DNA of 64,000 nt from JAJNBA01 sp963842295 (GTDB lineage: Bacteria; Actinomycetota; UBA4738; HRBIN12), in assembly GCA_963842295.1 (NCBI GenBank), contig CAWJFY010000005.1, forward strand, positions 186,001 through 250,000, written 5' to 3'. A program made the translations under genes and the position numbers. The first letter of the stretch is position 1. The number at the start of each line of letters is the position of its first letter. Shown here piece after piece: positions 32,953-42,064 of this stretch. The notes under the pieces are model-generated. The model saw nothing but the letters and a program-made list of their open reading frames with translations, searched no databases and was not told where the DNA came from.

Positions 32953-34011
32953 ATGTCTTTCCGCTCCACGTTCCTCCGGTGGTCGGCGCTCGGCGTCGCA
33001 CCTCTCCTGGCGCTCTCCGCGTGCGGCTCGGGTGACGGCACGGCGAATGCCGCCGAGTGCGCGGGTCTGCCCGAGACCCCCGTGATCAGCTTCGCCGCGT
33101 ACAGCACGCCGCGGGAGGTCTACGGCAAGATCATCCCGGCGTTCACGGCTCAGTGGAAGGAGGATCACAACGACCAGACCGTGATCTTCCAGGAGTCCTA
33201 CGGCGCATCCACGTCGCAGGCCGCGAACGTGATCGCCGGCTACGAGGCGGACGTCGTCGCGCTCTCGCTCGCCCCCGACGTCGACGAGATCGCCGACGCC
33301 GGACTGATCACCCACGACTGGACCGACACCGCCGACGGCGGGATGGTCTCGACGTCGGTCGTCGTGTTCGACGTCCGACCGGGGAACCCCGATGGCATCG
33401 CGGACTGGGACGACCTGGCGCAGTCGGGCGTCGAGGTCCTCACCCCGGACCCGGCATCGAGCGGCGGAGCCCGCTGGAACCTGGTCTCCGCCTGGGGCGC
33501 CGCCCTCCGCGGCCACGCCGGGGTGCAGGCCGACGACGAGGCCGGCGCCACGTCGCTCCTACAGGGCGTCCTCGGCAATGTCGTGGCGTTCGACAAGAGC
33601 GCTCGCGAGTCGATCAAGAACTTCGAATCCGGCAACGGGGACGTCGCGATCACGTACGAGAACGAGGTGTTGACGGCCCAGGAGGCCGGTCTCGAGGACG
33701 AGGCGGTGTATCCGCCCTCCAGCGTGCTTATCGAGAACCCGGTTGCGGTCGTCGACCAGAACGTCGACAAGCATTGCGTTCGCGAGGTGGCCGAGGCCTT
33801 CGTGGAGTTCCTGCACACGCCTGAGGCGAAGGAGATGTACACGGATGTCGGGTTCCTCCGTTCCACAGACCTCGCGGAGGCGCAGGCCGGCGGCGAGGGA
33901 TTCCCGGCGATCGAGGATCTCTGGAGCGTCGAGGATCTCGGTGGCTGGGGAGCGCTGAACGACAAGCTGTTCAGCGACACCGGAATCGTGACCGAGGCGA
34001 CGGCCGGCTAG
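32953..34011 (+). CDS. Sulfate ABC transporter substrate-binding lipoprotein
   Basis: A 352-residue lipoprotein with lipobox LSAC near residue 24 and an Sbp/CysP-type mature domain. ISFAAYSTPREVYGKIIPAF, FQESYGASTSQA, DVVALSLAPDVDEIAD and DPASSGGARWNL match the sulfate/thiosulfate binding family, whose ligand is held by backbone amides and Ser/Trp side chains. AAGGAG precedes the ATG. First gene of the sbp-cysT-cysW-cysA operon. Confidence 0.93.
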   Translation: MSFRSTFLRWSALGVAPLLALSACGSGDGTANAAECAGLPETPVISFAAYSTPREVYGKIIPAFTAQWKEDHNDQTVIFQESYGASTSQAANVIAGYEADVVALSLAPDVDEIADAGLITHDWTDTADGGMVSTSVVVFDVRPGNPDGIADWDDLAQSGVEVLTPDPASSGGARWNLVSAWGAALRGHAGVQADDEAGATSLLQGVLGNVVAFDKSARESIKNFESGNGDVAITYENEVLTAQEAGLEDEAVYPPSSVLIENPVAVVDQNVDKHCVREVAEAFVEFLHTPEAKEMYTDVGFLRSTDLAEAQAGGEGFPAIEDLWSVEDLGGWGALNDKLFSDTGIVTEATAG

Positions 34012-34013
34012 CG

Positions 34014-34877
34014 ATGAGCGGCGCCGCGCAGACCCTTCGGTCCCGCAGCGCGACGGTGCGGTCCCGCGACCGCACCGCCGCCGCGTTGCGGCACCTCGGG
34101 CTGCGCGGCGCCGCGATCCTGTACCTAGGGGCCTTCGTCTTGATCCCGGTGGCCGCGGTCATCACCCGGGGGTTCGGCGACGGTCTCGGCTCCTTCCGCG
34201 AGGCGATGGCGATCCCCAACGCCTGGCACGCGATCTGGCTGACGCTGATCACGTCGGGGCTCGCCTCGGTCCTGAACTGCGTGATGGGGGTGGCCCTCGC
34301 GTGGGTGCTCGTCCGCTTCCGATTCCCGGGTCGGAACGTCCTCTCCTCGCTCGTCGATCTCCCGCTCGCGATCCCGACGCTCGTGACCGGGTTGATGATC
34401 GCGACGCTCTACGGACCCAACGGCGCGATCGGTAAGGCGCTCGATGCGATCGGTCTGCAGGTCGTGTTCACGCCCGTCGGGATCCTCCTCGCGCTCTGCG
34501 TGGTGACGCTGCCGCTCGTCGTCCGCAACGTCCAGCCCGTCCTCCAGGAGCTGGACCCCGCGGAGGAGGAGGCGGCGGCCACGCTGGGCGCCGGCGGCTG
34601 GACGACCTTCCGGCGGATCGTCTTCCCGGCGATCCGCCCCGCGGTGGTGGGCGGCACGCTCCTCACGTTCGCGAGATGCATCGGGGAGTTCGGCAGTGTG
34701 GTGCTCGTCTCGGGCAACCGCCCGGGCGAGACCCTGACCGCGCCGGTGTTCATCTTCCAGCTCACCGGCCAGTTCCGACCCGAGGAGGCGGCCGCGGTCG
34801 CCACGCTGATGTTCGGCATCTCGTTCGTGCTCGTCCTGATCACGGCGCGACTGCTCAAGCGGAGGGAGGCGGCATGA
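34014..34877 (+). CDS. cysT: Sulfate ABC transporter permease CysT
   Basis: A 287-residue permease with six helices, starting 2 nt after the binding-protein stop. DLPLAIPTLVTGLMIATLYG and the EAA loop EEEAAATLGAGGWTTFRRIVFPAIRPA are typical of CysT (CysU). CIGEFGSVVLVSGNRPGETL near the end is the family signature for CysT and CysW. The stop overlaps the cysW start (ATGA). Confidence 0.93.
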   Translation: MSGAAQTLRSRSATVRSRDRTAAALRHLGLRGAAILYLGAFVLIPVAAVITRGFGDGLGSFREAMAIPNAWHAIWLTLITSGLASVLNCVMGVALAWVLVRFRFPGRNVLSSLVDLPLAIPTLVTGLMIATLYGPNGAIGKALDAIGLQVVFTPVGILLALCVVTLPLVVRNVQPVLQELDPAEEEAAATLGAGGWTTFRRIVFPAIRPAVVGGTLLTFARCIGEFGSVVLVSGNRPGETLTAPVFIFQLTGQFRPEEAAAVATLMFGISFVLVLITARLLKRREAA

Positions 34878-35761
34878 GCGTCCAGGCGCCCGCTGCCCCC
34901 CCGCTTCCGACCACCGCCGAGCCGCGAGGGGGCCGACGCTCGTTCCTCCGCGCCGGCATCGCGGCCGCCTGCGTCGCCTATGTGGCGGTGCTGCTCTTCC
35001 TGCCCCTGGTCGGGATCGTGATCACGGCGCTCGACCCGGGGTTCTCGATCGTGACCGACACGTTCTCCCGTCCCGAGGTGCAGCATGCGTTCTGGCTCAC
35101 GTTCGTGATCACCGTGATCACGGTCGTCGTGACGACGTTCTTCGGACTCTGCGTCGCGTGGGTCCTCGTCCGTCAGCGGTTCCGCGGCCGTGCCCTGATG
35201 AACGCACTGGTCGACCTGCCGTTCGCCCTCTCGCCGGTGACGGTCGGTCTCGCGTGCGTCCTGCTCTTCGGCACCGGCGGGTGGTTCGCCGACTTCTTCG
35301 CGGCGCGTGGGATCCAGATCATCTTCGCACTGCCCTCGATGGTCCTCGTCACGATCTTCATCTGCATCCCGTTCACGATCCGCGAACTCGTGCCCGTGCT
35401 CGAGGAGATCGGGCTGGAAGAGGAGGACGCGGCCCGCACCCTCGGGGCCTCGATCTGGCAGACGTTCCGCCGGGTCACGTTCCCCAACATCCGCTGGGCG
35501 CTCGGCTACGGGATCGCCCTTACCGTCGCCCGTGCGATCGGCGAGATCGGCGCGGTGCTGATCGTGAGCGGACTGATCCAGGGCAAGACAGAAACCGCGA
35601 CGATCTACATCTTCAACGCGCTCGAGGAACGACAGGACGCGCAGGCCTACGTGGTGGCCCTGGCGCTCGCGGCGATCTCCGTCGTCCTACTCGTCGTGAT
35701 CGAGGGCTTCCGCAGACGCACCCAACGAGGCCGAGAAGCGGCAGGAGGCATCGAGGTATGA
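34874..35761 (+). CDS. cysW: Sulfate ABC transporter permease CysW
   Basis: A 295-residue permease partner of CysT. It has DLPFALSPVTVGLACVLLFG, the EAA loop EEEDAARTLGASIWQTFRRVTFP and AIGEIGAVLIVSGLIQGKTETAT, the CysW form of the signature. The N-terminus (about 30 residues) is Pro/Ala-rich and cytoplasmic. Both ends overlap neighbours by 4 nt, showing tight coupling. Confidence 0.93.
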   Translation: MSVQAPAAPPLPTTAEPRGGRRSFLRAGIAAACVAYVAVLLFLPLVGIVITALDPGFSIVTDTFSRPEVQHAFWLTFVITVITVVVTTFFGLCVAWVLVRQRFRGRALMNALVDLPFALSPVTVGLACVLLFGTGGWFADFFAARGIQIIFALPSMVLVTIFICIPFTIRELVPVLEEIGLEEEDAARTLGASIWQTFRRVTFPNIRWALGYGIALTVARAIGEIGAVLIVSGLIQGKTETATIYIFNALEERQDAQAYVVALALAAISVVLLVVIEGFRRRTQRGREAAGGIEV

Positions 35762-36891
35762 GCACGCCGATCGTGGTGGAGAACCTGACGAAGCGCTTCG
35801 GCGACTTCGCGGCGGTGACGGATGTGTCGTTCACGGCACGTGCCGGCTCGATCACCGCGTTGCTCGGGCCGTCCGGCTCCGGCAAGAGCACGGTGCTGCG
35901 CGTGATCGCGGGCTTGGAGCGGCCGACGGCCGGCCGGATCGTGGTGGGTGACGAGGAGGTCACGGCCAAGAGCGTGCAGGAGCGCGAGGTGGGCTTCGTC
36001 TTCCAGCATTACGCCCTGTTCCGGCACATGACCGTCACGGAGAACGTCGCCTTCGGCCTCAGGGTCCGGAAGGAGTCGAAGGAAACCCGGGACGGTCGCG
36101 TGAAGGAGCTCTTGGAGCTCGTCCAGATGTCGAGGTTCGCCGATCGGTACCCGGAGCAGCTGTCCGGCGGCCAGCGCCAGCGGATCGCGTTGGCTCGCGC
36201 CCTCGCCCCCCGCCCGGAAGTGCTGCTCCTGGACGAGCCGTTCGGGGCGCTCGACGCCAAGGTGCGACAAGACCTCCGTCGCTGGCTCGACGAGCTCCAT
36301 CGGGAGCTCGGTGTGACCAGCTTGCTCGTGACGCACGATCAGGAGGAGGCGTTGGAGCTCGCCAACCAGGTGATCGTGATGCACGACGGTCGGGTGGAAC
36401 AGGCCGGCTCGCCCGCGGACGTCTATAACGATCCCGCCACCGCGTTCGTCGCCGGCTTCGTCGGCGCGGCCAACGTGCTGCACGGGCACGTGGTCGACGG
36501 ACATGTGCACCTCGGGACGGTCCAGGTGGCCGGGGCAGGTCACCTCGAGGAAGGTGCCGCCGCGGCCGCCTACGTCCGGCCCCACGATGTCCGCGTGTCG
36601 GCCGAAGAGACCGGCGTTCGAGGGACGATCGAGCGGAGGGCGACGCTCGGATGGCTCGCGCGACTGTCGATCCGGCTGCCCGGCGGAGAGACCCTCGTGG
36701 CCCACGTGCCGCACGACGAGCTCGGCAACGCCAGCGAGGGCGACGAGGTCTGGGTGGATCTCCGGAGCCCGAAGGCGTTCGGCATCGAGCCCGGAACGAC
36801 GGCACCGGGCGTTCCTCCGGATGCCAAGACGACCAACGGCGGGATGGCGCAGGTTCCCGGAGAGGGTCCGGTGGTACGTTCGGGTTCGTGA
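35758..36891 (+). CDS. cysA: Sulfate/thiosulfate ABC transporter ATP-binding protein
   Basis: A 377-residue ATPase with Walker A GPSGSGKST, Q-loop FVFQHYALFRHMTV (the CysA variant), signature LSGGQRQRIALARA, Walker B LLLDEPFGALD and THDQEEA. A C-terminal TOBE-like domain (from about residue 240) contains AYVRPHDVRVS, the usual CysA block. The stop overlaps the next gene's GTG by 4 nt, so the following dehydrogenase may be read with this operon. Confidence 0.94.
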   Translation: MSTPIVVENLTKRFGDFAAVTDVSFTARAGSITALLGPSGSGKSTVLRVIAGLERPTAGRIVVGDEEVTAKSVQEREVGFVFQHYALFRHMTVTENVAFGLRVRKESKETRDGRVKELLELVQMSRFADRYPEQLSGGQRQRIALARALAPRPEVLLLDEPFGALDAKVRQDLRRWLDELHRELGVTSLLVTHDQEEALELANQVIVMHDGRVEQAGSPADVYNDPATAFVAGFVGAANVLHGHVVDGHVHLGTVQVAGAGHLEEGAAAAAYVRPHDVRVSAEETGVRGTIERRATLGWLARLSIRLPGGETLVAHVPHDELGNASEGDEVWVDLRSPKAFGIEPGTTAPGVPPDAKTTNGGMAQVPGEGPVVRSGS

Positions 36892-38063
36892 GCCCGTCCG
36901 ACCTGAAGCCGACGGACCTGATCGACATCGATCACCTTCTCTCCGACGAGGAGAAACAGATCCGCGAGGTCGCCCGCGAGTGGGTGCAGCGCCGGATCCT
37001 GCCCGAGGTCGAGGACTGGTACGAGAAGGGCGAGTTCCCGGCGCGCGATCTCGCCAAGGAGCTCGGCGAGCTCGGCTTCTTCCTGATGCAGCTCGACACC
37101 GAGTGGACGCTCGGACTCAACTCTGTGGCCTACGGGTTGGTGGAGCTGGAGATCGAGGCCGGCGACAGCGGTCTGCGCTCATTCGTCTCGGTACAGAGCG
37201 CGCTGGCCGGCCACGCCATCTACGCGTTCGGGAGCGACGAGCAGAGGAACGAGTGGCTGCCGAAGATGGCGTCCGGCGAGACCATCGCGTGCTTCGGGCT
37301 CTCGGAGGCCGACTCGGGGAGCGATCCGAGCTCGATGCGCACCGTGGCCAAGCGAGACGGCGACGACTGGATCCTGAACGGCACGAAGATGTGGATCACG
37401 AACGGCGGCGTGTCGGACATCGCGATCGTCTGGGCGCAGACCGATGACGGGGTCCGCGGGTTCATCGTGCCGACCGATACGCCAGGCTTCACGGCGAACG
37501 ACATCCACAAGAAGATGTCGCTCCGTGCGTCGGTGACGTCGGAGCTGGTGATGGACGGCGTGCGGCTGCCGGCGGACGCGATGCTCCCCGAGGTGAAGGG
37601 GCTCCGCGGACCGCTCTCCTGTCTGAACGAGGCCCGCTACGGGATCGTCTGGGGCGTGATGGGCGCGGCTCGCTCGTGCTTCGAGACGGCGCTCGAGTAC
37701 TCGAAGACCCGCGAGCAGTTCGACAAGCCGATCGGCTCGTTCCAGCTCACGCAGAAGAAGCTCACGGACATGGGACTCGAGCTGTACAAGGGGACGCTGC
37801 TCGCCTACCACCTCGGCCGGCTGAAGGACGAGAAGGGCCTCGCGCCGGAACAGGTGAGCGTCGGGAAGCTGAACAACACGCGCGAGGCGCTGAAGATCGC
37901 CCGGACCTCACGCGGGATCCTCGGCGCGAACGGCATCACGCTCGAGTACCCGATCATGCGCCACATGACGAACCTTGAATCCGTGATCACCTACGAGGGG
38001 ACCGAGGAGGTCCACACACTGGTGATCGGTGAACAACTGACAGGCCTCAAGGCGTTCACGTAG
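36888..38063 (+). CDS. gcdH: Glutaryl-CoA dehydrogenase
   Basis: A 391-residue acyl-CoA dehydrogenase. AGDSGLRSFVSVQSALAGHAIYAFGSDEQ, CFGLSEADSGSDPSSMRT, RASVTSELVMDGVRLPADAMLP and LEYPIMRHMTNLESVITYEGTEEVH follow the GcdH pattern closely, including the Arg and Ser that bind the glutaryl carboxylate and the catalytic Glu in YEGTEEVH. It makes crotonyl-CoA in lysine/tryptophan breakdown, passing electrons to ETF. GTG at 36888 overlaps the cysA stop, although no metabolic link to sulfate uptake is evident. Confidence 0.9.
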   Translation: MSPSDLKPTDLIDIDHLLSDEEKQIREVAREWVQRRILPEVEDWYEKGEFPARDLAKELGELGFFLMQLDTEWTLGLNSVAYGLVELEIEAGDSGLRSFVSVQSALAGHAIYAFGSDEQRNEWLPKMASGETIACFGLSEADSGSDPSSMRTVAKRDGDDWILNGTKMWITNGGVSDIAIVWAQTDDGVRGFIVPTDTPGFTANDIHKKMSLRASVTSELVMDGVRLPADAMLPEVKGLRGPLSCLNEARYGIVWGVMGAARSCFETALEYSKTREQFDKPIGSFQLTQKKLTDMGLELYKGTLLAYHLGRLKDEKGLAPEQVSVGKLNNTREALKIARTSRGILGANGITLEYPIMRHMTNLESVITYEGTEEVHTLVIGEQLTGLKAFT

Positions 38064-38105
38064 TTCGTCCGCTCCTTGCCTCGTCGGATCCGGGCTCGAC
38101 ACTGA

Positions 38106-38119
38106 CCTCCGTATGCTCC
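38106..38119 (+). promoter_or_regulatory. CCTCCGTATGCTCC element with -10-like TATGCT
   Basis: The same 14 nt occur at 4226-4239 upstream of the first acyl-CoA dehydrogenase. Here TATGCT (38112-38117) lies 8 nt before ATG 38126, which opens a 10-codon ORF (38126-38158) whose TGA overlaps the GNAT GTG. At 4226 it lies 8 nt before the GTG start. Confidence 0.35.
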
Positions 38120-38154
38120 GGGTCGATGCCCGTCCGTGCGTCAGAGGAGTCAGC

Positions 38155-39144
38155 GTGAATCGGGAACCGTCTGAGGGTTTCTCCCTGCGCGCCGTCAAGC
38201 TCTCAGACGCTGAGGCGGTCGCGGACGTGATCAACGAGTGCACTCGCGCCGAGATCGGCCTTCCCTGGACGACGCCGGAGGAGGTGCGGAACGAATGGTC
38301 CGGGCCCGGCTACGATCTGCCGGCGGACGCGCTCCTCGTCGACGGGGCTGGCGAAGTCGCGGGCTACCTCCAGCTCTGGTGCGACATCGACCCATACGAC
38401 GAGCTGGTCTCGCTCGTGTACGTCCGGCCTCGGTACTGGTCCCGCAGCCTGAGCGCGTTCCTCATCCGGCTCGGAGAGGAGCGCGCGCGCGAACGGATCC
38501 ACAGGGCCCCTGCCGATCTGCGCGTCACGCACCAAGTGGCCCGGTTCGCACACAACGAGGCCGCCGGTGCGCTCTTCCGTTCCCTCGACTACGCCTACCT
38601 CCAGACGTACTGGATGATGCAGATCGAGCTCGGGGACCGGCCGCCGACGCCGCCGGAGCCTGAGGGCATCGTGATCCGGACGTTCGACCCTGAGCGAGAC
38701 GCGCCCAGAACGCACGCAGCGCTGGCCGAGGCCTTCCTCGACCATCGGGGTCACGACTTCCCCTCCTACGAGCAGTGGCGCCACCATCACATCGATGGCG
38801 AGGCAACGCAGTTCGATCCACAGCTCTGGTTCGTCGCGGCCGACGGGGAGGAGGTTGTCGGAGCGGCGGTCTGCCGACCGTCGTCCGCCCGCGATCGCGA
38901 GTGTGCCGAGGTGGACATCCTCGGTGTGCGTCGGGGGTGGCGCGGGCGGGGGGTGGGTCTCGCCCTCCTCGGGGCCGCGTTCACGGAGTTCCAACGCCGT
39001 GGGATCCCCCGCGCCGAGCTCGGTGTCGATTCGGAGAACCCGACGGGCGCGACCCGGCTGTACGAGCGCGCCGGCATGCACGTGGCCCACGCATGGGAGA
39101 CGTGGGAGAAGGAGCTTCGGCCCGGGACCTCGCTGGCGATCTAG
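38155..39144 (+). CDS. GNAT-family protein with two acetyltransferase-like domains
   Basis: A 329-residue protein. The N-terminal half (FSLRAVKLSDAEAVADVINE to about residue 150) looks like a degenerate GNAT domain. The C-terminal half has the acetyl-CoA loop VRRGWRGRGVGLALLGAAF and ENPTGATRLYERAGM, as in MshD-like tandem GNAT proteins. GAGGAGT precedes the GTG at 38155; ATG at 38113 is an alternative but overlaps the -10 box. Its stop codon shares CTAG with the stop of the convergent gene. Confidence 0.82.
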   Translation: MNREPSEGFSLRAVKLSDAEAVADVINECTRAEIGLPWTTPEEVRNEWSGPGYDLPADALLVDGAGEVAGYLQLWCDIDPYDELVSLVYVRPRYWSRSLSAFLIRLGEERARERIHRAPADLRVTHQVARFAHNEAAGALFRSLDYAYLQTYWMMQIELGDRPPTPPEPEGIVIRTFDPERDAPRTHAALAEAFLDHRGHDFPSYEQWRHHHIDGEATQFDPQLWFVAADGEEVVGAAVCRPSSARDRECAEVDILGVRRGWRGRGVGLALLGAAFTEFQRRGIPRAELGVDSENPTGATRLYERAGMHVAHAWETWEKELRPGTSLAI

Positions 39145-41054
39145 GCGGTGTCGGGACCCATCACGGTCGCCTCCGCGAGGAGCGTGGCTGCGTCCGCGAC
39201 GCGGATGTCCGAGCCCTTGCCCTTCGCGGCGTCGTCGAGCATCACCAGGCAGTAGGGACAGGCTGTCGCGACGGTTTCAGCGCCGGTCTCGGCCGCCTCC
39301 TCGAATCGTGTGTCGTTGATGCGGGGCGACTCCTCCTCCATCCACATGCGGGCGCCGCCTGCACCGCAGCAGAAGGACCGCTCGCGGTTCCGTGGCATCT
39401 CCTCGATCTCGCCGCCGATCACGTCGCGAGGGGCGTCGAACTCGCCATTGTGTCGGCCCAGGTAGCAGGCGTCGTGGTACGTGATCTTCCCCTCGCCGGT
39501 CCGCGGCTGGAGCCGCCCGGCCGCGATCAGCTCGGACAGCAGCTGGGTGTGGTGCACGACCTCGTACTTCCCGCCGTAGTCCGGGTACTCGTTCGCCAGT
39601 GTGTTGAAGCAGTGCGCGCAGCTCGCGACGATCTTCGTGACGCCGGCGCCGTTCAGCGTCTCGACGTTCTGCTCGGCGAGCATCTGGAACAGGTACTCGT
39701 GACCCATCCGCCGGGCGGGGTCGCCGGTGCATTTCTCGCGCGGGCCGAGTACCGCCGAATCGATGCCCGCGGCGGCGAGCAACCTCGCCACGCTCTGCGT
39801 CGTCTTCTGCGCTCGCTCGTCGAACGCGCCCGCGCACCCGACCCAGAACAGGACCTCCGGCGCCGGGTCGCCCTCCTGAAGCACTCGCACGTCGAGGTCC
39901 TTCGCCCAATCGAGCCGCGCCGACGCCGGCTGGCCCCACGGGTTCTCCTGGTTCTCGACGCCGCGGAGCATCGGGGCGGCTTCTTGCGGGAACCGCGACT
40001 CGGCCATCACGAGGTTCCGGCGCAGGTCGACGATCGTGTCGATGTGCTCGATGTCGACCGGGCACTCGCGCACGCAGGCGCCACACGTCACGCAATCCCA
40101 CACGACCTGGTCGATCACCGCGTTCGGCACGAGCGGCTGGAGCTCGACCTCGCCGGCGGCTTCGGCGACCACCCGGTCGCGGAGGTCCATGATCAGCAGC
40201 TTCGGTGAGAGCGGCTTGCCGGTTGCCCACGCGGGGCACGCCTCCTGGCACCGACCGCACTCCGTGCACGAGAACAGGTCGAGCATCTGCTTCTTGGAGA
40301 GATCCTTCTGCGTCGCGACGCCGAAGCGGATGTCCTCCTCGGCGGCTTCGAGGTCGATCCGGTTCGGCTCGAGGCGACCGGTCGGGCCATCCTTCGCGAG
40401 CCAGACGTTCGCCGGCGCGGTCGCGATGTGGAGGTGCTTCGAGCCGGGGAGGAAGACCAGGAAGCCGAGGATCACGAGGAGGTGCGCCCACACGAGGATG
40501 CGCTCGGCGATCTCGGTGCCGCTTCCGGCGCCGAACAGACCGGAGAGGAGGTTCGCGACGGGCCGCGAGTCCGGCACCTCAGCGATCCCGAGCGCGATCC
40601 GCGAGGCATTCCACAGCAGGAACGTCACGACGATCGCCAGGATCAGGAGCAGGATGCGATCGGCCTCCTCCATGTGGCTCCCGCGGAAGCGGTCGGGCTT
40701 CAGGACCTTGCGGATGAAGAACGCCATCGCGACGCCGACGACCACCAGCGTCGCGAAGATGTCCGACACGAACGCGAACCACGACGCGTTGCCGAGGACC
40801 GGAAGCGACGATTCCTTGTCGACGATCGCGACGGCGGCCTCCGCGATCGTCGGGAGCAGCACGATGAAGCCCCAGAAGATGAACACATGCATCAGGCCGG
40901 GCCCTAGCTTCTGGAGGAGCTTCTTCTGGAGGAAGACGTGGGTGATCTCGCGGGTGACGCGATCGGGGGTAGGGGTGCCGCGTCCGGCCGGACGGGCGTT
41001 CGCGACGAGCGCCACGCGCGGCCGGACGCGGCGCACGAACAGGACGACCGCCAC
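39141..41054 (-). CDS. EtfD-like membrane iron-sulfur oxidoreductase
   Basis: A 637-residue protein with an N-terminal membrane domain of about five helices (NarI/DsrM-like, probable haem b and quinone site), then two 4Fe-4S motifs (SCTECGRCQEACP and DCVTCGACVRECP), and two CCG domains (CVGCAGAFDER-type region and HDACYLGRHN with FCCGAGGARMW). This is the layout of mycobacterial EtfD, which takes electrons from ETF to menaquinone during acyl-CoA oxidation. It follows etfB and etfA. The GTG at 41054 leaves the first helix very short; the open frame continues upstream with a hydrophobic run, so the true start may be a non-standard codon upstream. Confidence 0.88.
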   Translation of the reverse strand: MAVVLFVRRVRPRVALVANARPAGRGTPTPDRVTREITHVFLQKKLLQKLGPGLMHVFIFWGFIVLLPTIAEAAVAIVDKESSLPVLGNASWFAFVSDIFATLVVVGVAMAFFIRKVLKPDRFRGSHMEEADRILLLILAIVVTFLLWNASRIALGIAEVPDSRPVANLLSGLFGAGSGTEIAERILVWAHLLVILGFLVFLPGSKHLHIATAPANVWLAKDGPTGRLEPNRIDLEAAEEDIRFGVATQKDLSKKQMLDLFSCTECGRCQEACPAWATGKPLSPKLLIMDLRDRVVAEAAGEVELQPLVPNAVIDQVVWDCVTCGACVRECPVDIEHIDTIVDLRRNLVMAESRFPQEAAPMLRGVENQENPWGQPASARLDWAKDLDVRVLQEGDPAPEVLFWVGCAGAFDERAQKTTQSVARLLAAAGIDSAVLGPREKCTGDPARRMGHEYLFQMLAEQNVETLNGAGVTKIVASCAHCFNTLANEYPDYGGKYEVVHHTQLLSELIAAGRLQPRTGEGKITYHDACYLGRHNGEFDAPRDVIGGEIEEMPRNRERSFCCGAGGARMWMEEESPRINDTRFEEAAETGAETVATACPYCLVMLDDAAKGKGSDIRVADAATLLAEATVMGPDTA

Positions 41055-41083
41055 GACGACGACGGCCGCGAGGGCCGCGGCGG

Positions 41084-42055
41084 CTACGAGCCCGTCCGTC
41101 GCTTCTCGATCTCCTCGGTGAGGGCCGGGACGACCTTGAAGAGGTCACCCACGACGCCCAGGTCCGCGATCTTCAGGATGGGCGCGTCGGGGTCCTTCGT
41201 GATCGCCACGATCCGCTTGGCGCCCTTCATGCCCACCATGTGCTGGAGGGCGCCGCTGATCCCGGCGCAGATGTAGACCTCGGGCTTCACCGTCTTGCCG
41301 GTCTGCCCGATCTGGAAGCTGTACGGGACCCAGCCGGCGTCGACGGCCGCTCGCGATGCGCCCACGGCGGCGCTCCCGATCGCGGCGGCGAGCTTCTCGA
41401 GCTGTTCGAACGCGTCAGGGCCGCCGAGCCCCCGGCCGCCGGCGACGACGACCTTCGCGTCCTCGAGGCGAGGCCCGGATGCCTCCTCCTCGTGGCGTTC
41501 GAGCCGCTCGGCCTTCTTCAGATCGTCTGGGACATCGGCTTCGACCTCGACGACGTGAGCGGCGCCGCCGGAGGGTTCTGCCGCGAACGACTGCGGGCGG
41601 ATGAGCACGAGCTTCGGCGCCGGACCCTTCAGCTCGACATCCACGATCTTGGTCCCGCCGAGGATCTCGGTGCGAGCCTTGTCCGGCCCGAGGACATCCG
41701 TGGCGTTCGCCATCAGCGTCGACCCGGTGCGCGCCTGCAGCCGCCCGGCGACGTCGCGGGCGTCGTAGGAGGCGGGGAACAGGATCAGGTCGGGATGATG
41801 CTCTTCGATCAGGCCGGCAAGGGCGTGCACCGCCGGTTGCGCGAGGTGTTTCGAGAAGACCTCGTCGTCGCTCGCGTAGACGGTCTGCGCACCGTGCTCG
41901 CCGAGCGCGTCGGCCGATGCCTTGGCGCCGGGACCGAGAGCGACCGCGGCGACCTCGTCGCCGAGGTCCCGCGCCTTCGTGAGGAGCTCGAAGGCACTCG
42001 GCGCCGGCCCATCCGGCGTGACGTCGGCCCAGACCCAGACATTCATCTTGGGCAC
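41084..42055 (-). CDS. etfA: Electron transfer flavoprotein alpha subunit
   Basis: A 323-residue ETF-alpha. The N-terminal domain begins NVWVWADV. The C-terminal FAD domain shows GGRGLGGPDAFEQLEKLAAAIGSAAVGASRAAVDAGWVP, GQTGKTVKPEVYICAGISGALQH and the late DPDAPILKIADLGVVGDLFKVVPAL, the classic ETF-alpha signature. It accepts electrons from the acyl-CoA dehydrogenases in the window. Co-directional with etfB (9-nt gap) and the EtfD-like gene. Confidence 0.95.
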   Translation of the reverse strand: MPKMNVWVWADVTPDGPAPSAFELLTKARDLGDEVAAVALGPGAKASADALGEHGAQTVYASDDEVFSKHLAQPAVHALAGLIEEHHPDLILFPASYDARDVAGRLQARTGSTLMANATDVLGPDKARTEILGGTKIVDVELKGPAPKLVLIRPQSFAAEPSGGAAHVVEVEADVPDDLKKAERLERHEEEASGPRLEDAKVVVAGGRGLGGPDAFEQLEKLAAAIGSAAVGASRAAVDAGWVPYSFQIGQTGKTVKPEVYICAGISGALQHMVGMKGAKRIVAITKDPDAPILKIADLGVVGDLFKVVPALTEEIEKRRTGS

Positions 42056-42064
42056 CTTGGCACG

